A stretch of DNA of 64,000 nucleotides from Phoronis australis (taxonomy: Eukaryota > Phoronida > Phoronidae), in contig NMRA01000692.1 in assembly GCA_002633005.1 (NCBI GenBank), forward strand, positions 136,977 through 200,976, given 5' to 3'. This document shows positions 61,601-64,000 of this stretch, one piece after another (the stretch's first letter is position 1; each line of letters starts with the position of its first letter). The position numbers and the translations under genes were made by a program. The notes beneath the pieces were generated by a model that searched no databases, was not told the origin of the DNA, and saw only the letters and a program-made list of their open reading frames with translations.

Positions 61601-63143
61601 GTAAATATGCCGTGTTCTTTTGCTCTGACTTGTCATGATGCAGTTGTAGTCGTGCAGCAGTGTAGTAATGACTCGTCTTCATTATTGAATCACACATTAT
61701 ACAAGTAAATGGCAGACGTTGATAGGCTACGGGTCAATCAAAAAGTAATTTCATTACTTCGTTAATTTTTACACGGGAACTTGATTCTGATTTTCTTTAT
61801 CACTTGACCTTCATTAGAAACAGCCCGTTTCACATCAACTTGAACTTCGTCAACAGATTGGTACGACCAGTGATTTGGATACTTTTGCCATCTGTTGTTG
61901 AAACTAAACAAGAGATATCTGTAAAAACTTCTGGATTAGACATTTTCCTTGTCTAAGGAATGGTCACTACAATTCACTTCTGACTCATGACGTCGAAAAC
62001 ATTAGATCTGATAATGGAAAGTTGATGATACTGAAAAGTGTGCTAGGGTTTGTGATTTTTCTCTACAGGTAAGTATTAAATATTACTTGTGGGCGGATGC
62101 ATCCTTCTACTGCATCTGTAGCAGATTGTCACCCACCTTTACAGCTCAACATGTTATATAACTTTTGTAATTACTGATATCTGTAGTAGTTTAGTTTGTC
62201 ATAATATATATGACCTTTTATCTCGCCTACACGTGTTGTTTCACTGTAAAGTAGCTTTGGTATTGCTTCGCAGTTTGCTTATAAATATTAAGAGAAGAGA
62301 AATTGAATCTGTTTAGTGTAACAAAAAATTACTAAAATGTTTGAATATTGTGGTTTGAATAATGTGTTGCGACTTTTTTCACTCACAACAATTTTTCAAA
62401 ACAAAACTGCTACTGAAGTTAACTCTATTACCCAATAAAGCACGAACATTCAGTAAAGTGCTTGTATTGTGCACCACAATAAGACACGTGTCTACTTCTA
62501 GTGGTGAAGAACAGAACTAGTCATGGATAATGTACTTGCAGGTGTTTGGTGGAATGTGGCATATCACATGACATAAACAAGGTGCCAGGTAAAGAAGCAT
62601 ACACTGCAGCCTGGGACAGGTCACCCATAAGATATGTAGCACAGGTGTGTACGATGAATACAAAATGAAATTATGTATAAAATGGTAACTTAGAAAACTG
62701 TCACACCGTTCCTGAGATTTATACCTTGAACACCTCTGCCAAACGAAATTTGGTCAATGTTATTGATACTGTTGTTTTCCCATGAATGAACATTTCTTTT
62801 TGACAAAATTTTACTGAAGATGTGATCACGTGATCCAATCAATGGTAAATTGTTGAAATAAATAAAAAAATCTAAATTCTGCAGGCTTTTTACTTTCAGA
62901 AAATTTATTTTTAATTTTTTTTCTACATATTAGTTAAATGTTATTGTTTGTAATACTGTACGTACTTCTTGATAAAGTCCCACATAATCTTAAGTTTATA
63001 TTATAAATAGGCGATACATACAAATTTCCATTTCAGGTAAAGACACCATCCATGTTGATGATTGGTGCTGGTGACAAGAGGGTGCCACCAAAACAGGGAG
63101 AGGAATTCTATAAAGCGTTAAAGGTTAACCGTTGTGAAGTCAG
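37638..63143 (+). CDS. APEH: Acylaminoacyl-peptidase (acylamino-acid-releasing enzyme), 3' end outside window
   Basis: Exons: 37638-37655, 38210-38442, 39145-39235, 39835-39913, [gap and second copy], 44232-44369, 46007-46143, 48270-48402, 49307-49428, 51837-51891, 52382-52485, 53134-53185, 53836-53924, 54279-54432, 55739-55813, 58357-58437, 59142-59230, 59529-59639, 60053-60101, 61570-61600, 62542-62644, 63037-63143. All phases agree; 2051 nt, 683 codons of about 730. It removes N-acylated residues from peptides in the cytosol. The N-terminal half is the beta-propeller (EWTQRDLERME, ESPSGNLRAV, HLLYVAEKKR, GVVFVGWSHEPFRLGI). The hydrolase part has PHGGPHS, VNYRGSAGFG, the nucleophile elbow GGSHGGF (Ser codon 59595-59597, residue 573), RNPVINIA and GAGDKRVP (Asp, residue 661); the 88-residue Ser-Asp spacing equals human. 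The final exon with the catalytic His is not in the window. The exon-2 donor (GTAGGA) is weak. Confidence 0.96.
38513..38872. mobile_element. 360-bp MITE with 88-bp inverted ends, present in one copy only
   Basis: Ends 38513-38600 and 38785-38872 are inverted repeats with about one mismatch, beginning TAGAGAATTATGAC. The flanks carry GGTCA on both sides (38508-38512 and 38873-38877), a 5-bp target duplication. Block B has the empty site, AACTGGTCAGATC, at the matching position near 41570. No transposase. A 5-bp duplication is typical of Transib-type elements, but the family is not proven. Confidence 0.92.
40580..41313. other. Assembly gap (734 N)
   Basis: A run of N between the two near-identical APEH blocks. 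Its non-round length suggests an estimated scaffold gap. The reading frames that run through it have no biological meaning. Confidence 0.98.
43650..43985 (+). other. CpG-rich block in APEH intron 4
   Basis: Unlike the surrounding AT-rich intron, this stretch is rich in CG and in 'ttccgcgg'/'ttccgc' motifs, then has a short ORF starting MASRVIVKRGGKYY at about 43890. The 90-codon ORF over the first part has no splice or homology support. It may be an insertion fragment; origin unknown. Confidence 0.3.
44930..45560. repeat. 10-bp minisatellite (CAGTAGAATA) with higher-order units
   Basis: About 60 copies of a 10-bp unit, CAGTAGAATA/CAGTATAATA, interrupted by a longer block, GTCACTGTAGAATATATTAG then AATGCAACAGTATG, at about 45081, 45227, 45383 and 45439. 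Both strands give spurious Tyr/Cys-rich ORFs. In APEH intron 5. Confidence 0.95.
46533..48059. mobile_element. About 1.5-kb DNA transposon with decayed HIRAN-like ORF
   Basis: Inverted ends: left ATACCGCATTTGCCCTAATA, right the inverse of ATACCGTATTCGCCCTAATA, two mismatches in about 22 bp. On the minus strand 47026-46775 encodes FHGYKEIFGFLLREKICTGK, a conserved NPFDKYAASALKG, and VPQKISKTCALF; this pattern (E..N..D.AV...G..P..IS) is like the HIRAN-type proteins found in invertebrate transposons. The remaining ORFs are not recognisable. It sits in APEH intron 6. Confidence 0.55.
48841..49125. repeat. About 95-bp tandem repeat rich in ATGACC/GGTCAT
   Basis: Three copies. Each is built from TGACTGG, GGTTATGACC and AATGACC motifs; the perfect 16-nt palindrome ACCAGTCATGACTGGT occurs in two copies. 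In APEH intron 7, just before exon 8. Confidence 0.9.
49583..50113. repeat. 53-bp minisatellite, about ten copies
   Basis: The unit contains AGATTAGAAGTGAGCTTGTC and CAGGGTCTCATCTCTGAACT. Copies differ at a few fixed sites (ggcc/gccc, gtcaa/ttcaa), giving an alternating pattern. In APEH intron 8. Confidence 0.95.
50775..51600 (-). repeat. Inverted copy of the GCGCATAAAAA / CTAGTGGC repeat
   Basis: Begins with a diverged terminus (ACATATTATGTGGGTGCATA), then GTGCCCCCTAGTGGC at 50948, a second 'cccctagtggcaat' at about 51380 and 'catctagtggccatttttatga'. Oriented opposite to the 35072 copy. Confidence 0.7.
52485..52620. repeat. 14-bp tandem repeat abutting the exon-10 donor
   Basis: Units such as AAACAGGTACACAC, about seven clear copies plus degenerate ones. 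The array starts at the splice donor of APEH exon 10 (AAACAG|GTACAC), so several copies repeat the donor itself. Confidence 0.85.
53280..53430 (-). mobile_element. Probable tRNA-derived SINE
   Basis: On the minus strand a TAGAGTGGTGAGC A-box-like motif is followed about 30 nt later by GGCTTCAATACC, a B-box-like motif (53372-53361), in a tRNA-like context. Borders approximate. In APEH intron 11. Confidence 0.45.
54960..55560 (-). repeat. Diverged copy of the CTAGTGGC repeat
   Basis: Contains 'ccaagtagtggctatttt', GTGCCCCCTAGTGACATTTT (55189) and 'gccatctaatggtcatttttatga'. Same block order as the 56165 copy. In APEH intron 13. Confidence 0.65.
56165..58110 (-). repeat. Long copy of the GCGCATAAAAA / CTAGTGGC repeat, interrupted by a MITE
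   Basis: Starts with the hairpin terminus (CCCCATATTTTTATGTGGAC, then GCATTATGCCGTCATCTCCG) and carries modules with GTGCCCCCTAGTGGCAATTT (56359), 'cgccacctagtggccattttt', 'cacctcctagtggcaatttt', and so on. At 56751 it is split by the element below and resumes at 57564. Confidence 0.75.
56751..57563. mobile_element. 813-bp PIF/Harbinger-like MITE nested in a repeat
   Basis: Ends GGGCTGTTCCAGTAAAATCC and the inverse of GGGCTGTTCCAGCAAAATCT are inverted repeats of about 28 bp. The flanks are TGA on both sides (56748-56750 and 57564-57566); a 3-bp TNA duplication and a GGG start fit PIF/Harbinger. Removing it rejoins the host repeat. No transposase. Confidence 0.85.
59619..59674 (+). repeat. 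28-bp tandem duplication of an APEH 5' splice site
   Basis: CATCTGATTGGCCAGTTCCC plus TGTAAGTG (exon 17 end and donor) is followed at once by a diverged copy with the donor changed to TGTTAGTG. Use of the second donor would add 28 nt and shift the frame. Confidence 0.9.
60137..60441. repeat. 34-bp minisatellite, nine copies
   Basis: Unit ACAGTGATGATGATCTGTGA plus TATCTCAGTCAAAC, very uniform, starting 35 bp after the donor of APEH exon 18. Confidence 0.95.
60784..60860. repeat. 15-bp tandem repeat (GTGTCGATAACAACG)
   Basis: Five copies of a 15-bp unit inside a copy of the 'gggtcacatgaccatg' interspersed repeat, APEH intron 18. Confidence 0.9.
61200..61280. repeat. AAC/AGC trinucleotide tract
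   Basis: Imperfect run of AAC, AGC and ATA triplets in APEH intron 18. The plus-strand frame gives a Thr/Ala-rich spurious ORF. Confidence 0.9.
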
Positions 63144-63239
63144 GTATGAGGGTTTCTGCTGTTGTAAACCTGCCGTCCATTAAAAAATAAAACTTGCGCG
63201 TTAGACAGCAAACCCGTGTGGAACTAGTCCCAACTTGTT

Positions 63240-63808
63240 CTTTATTTATAGATCTGTCTGAAAGTCGTCGTCCTCCGATATTAAGATCATATAAATACAC
63301 CTACTTAATTTAGTAAAGATCCTTTAAAAGATACAGCCATAGGCACAAAAAAACTGCCACTAGGAGGCACCACAGTAGTCGAAGTCGTTGGAAAATCATC
63401 GTTATCGGTCCACTTCATAGTAAGAACATTCATGCCAATTTTCACAATCATCCTTTGAGCGGTTTGGTTAACAGAGGGGTGGACGCAAAAAAAACAGTAA
63501 AAATGGCCACTAGGTGGTGCAAACTGCGTGGAACCCATCCGAAAACAGTAGGATAGTGTCACCTAACTAATAGGTGCCTACATGCTAAATTTTATGAAAA
63601 TCCGTTCAGGACTTAACAAGATACAGAGTTAAACTTAATCGGATCTGTCTGAAAGTTCGCTCATGCTGTCCCATCCACAAAAGGAACACGTGCAAAATTT
63701 CACGACCATACGTCAAGGCGTTTCAGAGATAGGAGACGCCGGACATACGGAGGGACGGAGATGACGGCATAATGCATCCACATATAAATATGTGGGCGCA
63801 TAAAAATT
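63240..63808 (+). repeat. Copy of the GCGCATAAAAA / CTAGTGGC repeat
   Basis: Contains 'tgccactaggaggcacca' (63355), 'ggccactaggtggtgcaaac' and ends with ACGGCATAATGCATCCACAT then ATAAATATGTGGGCGCATAA at 63801-63808. Same orientation as the 35072 copy. Beyond it, to 64000, no APEH exon is visible. Confidence 0.75.
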
Positions 63809-64000
63809 AAATACTCGGGGTTATTAACCAGTCGTGTTGTGACACATTTTGTGAGAAATGAGTTTAGGTGTACAATTACCACTTTCAGAGAGCAAATACA
63901 CATTAAAAAAGTCTACAGTCACAACTCTATTTCGCCCTGTTTAGCTAGCTTAATACGAAAGTCAAATTTGGTCTATTAATTTCATAAATTAGTCTCAAAA

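Overview
This window is animal nuclear DNA. Genes are split into short exons by AT-rich introns of one to several kilobases with GT-AG borders. Introns and spacers hold many minisatellites, short inverted-repeat transposons, tRNA-type SINEs and diverged interspersed repeats, and there is one scaffold gap (N, 40580-41313). No bacterial-style operons occur, and most long unspliced ORFs are noise. Gene content (a meiotic IHO1/MER2-family protein, a ciliary CIMIP7, a mitochondrial ribosomal mL42, a secreted coiled-coil/F5-8C protein and acylaminoacyl-peptidase) and repeat style suggest an invertebrate deuterostome. A hemichordate such as an acorn worm is my best guess, but the species cannot be fixed from sequence alone.

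Layout. (1) 857-9076, minus: IHO1-like gene, nine coding exons, 3' end uncertain. (2) 9077-10811: spacer with the divergent promoter region. (3) 10812-13184, plus: complete four-exon CIMIP7 (human C3orf84 orthologue). (4) 13185-15738: non-coding, with a probable SINE. (5) 15971-37526, minus: complete seven-exon MRPL42 spread over about 21.5 kb. (6) 27042-30663, plus: complete four-exon gene for a secreted protein with an F5/8 type C (discoidin) domain, nested in MRPL42 intron 4 on the opposite strand. (7) 37638-63143 and beyond, plus: APEH, 21 exons visible, with catalytic Ser and Asp present and the last exon (catalytic His) outside the window. MRPL42 and APEH are head to head with 111 bp between start codons.

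APEH exons 2-4 occur twice, on either side of the N gap (38256-40579 and 41314-43440). This looks like two haplotypes assembled in series rather than a biological duplication. Comparing the copies reveals a 360-bp MITE with 88-bp inverted ends and a 5-bp target duplication in one copy and an empty site in the other.

Exon models were built by hand from splice sites; each junction was checked for reading-phase continuity and each protein compared with the human protein as I remember it. The genes do not form one pathway. Their arrangement is the interesting part: IHO1 and CIMIP7 are head to head here as I recall them being in human 3p21.31, with APEH also nearby in both. No wholly new biological system is evident.
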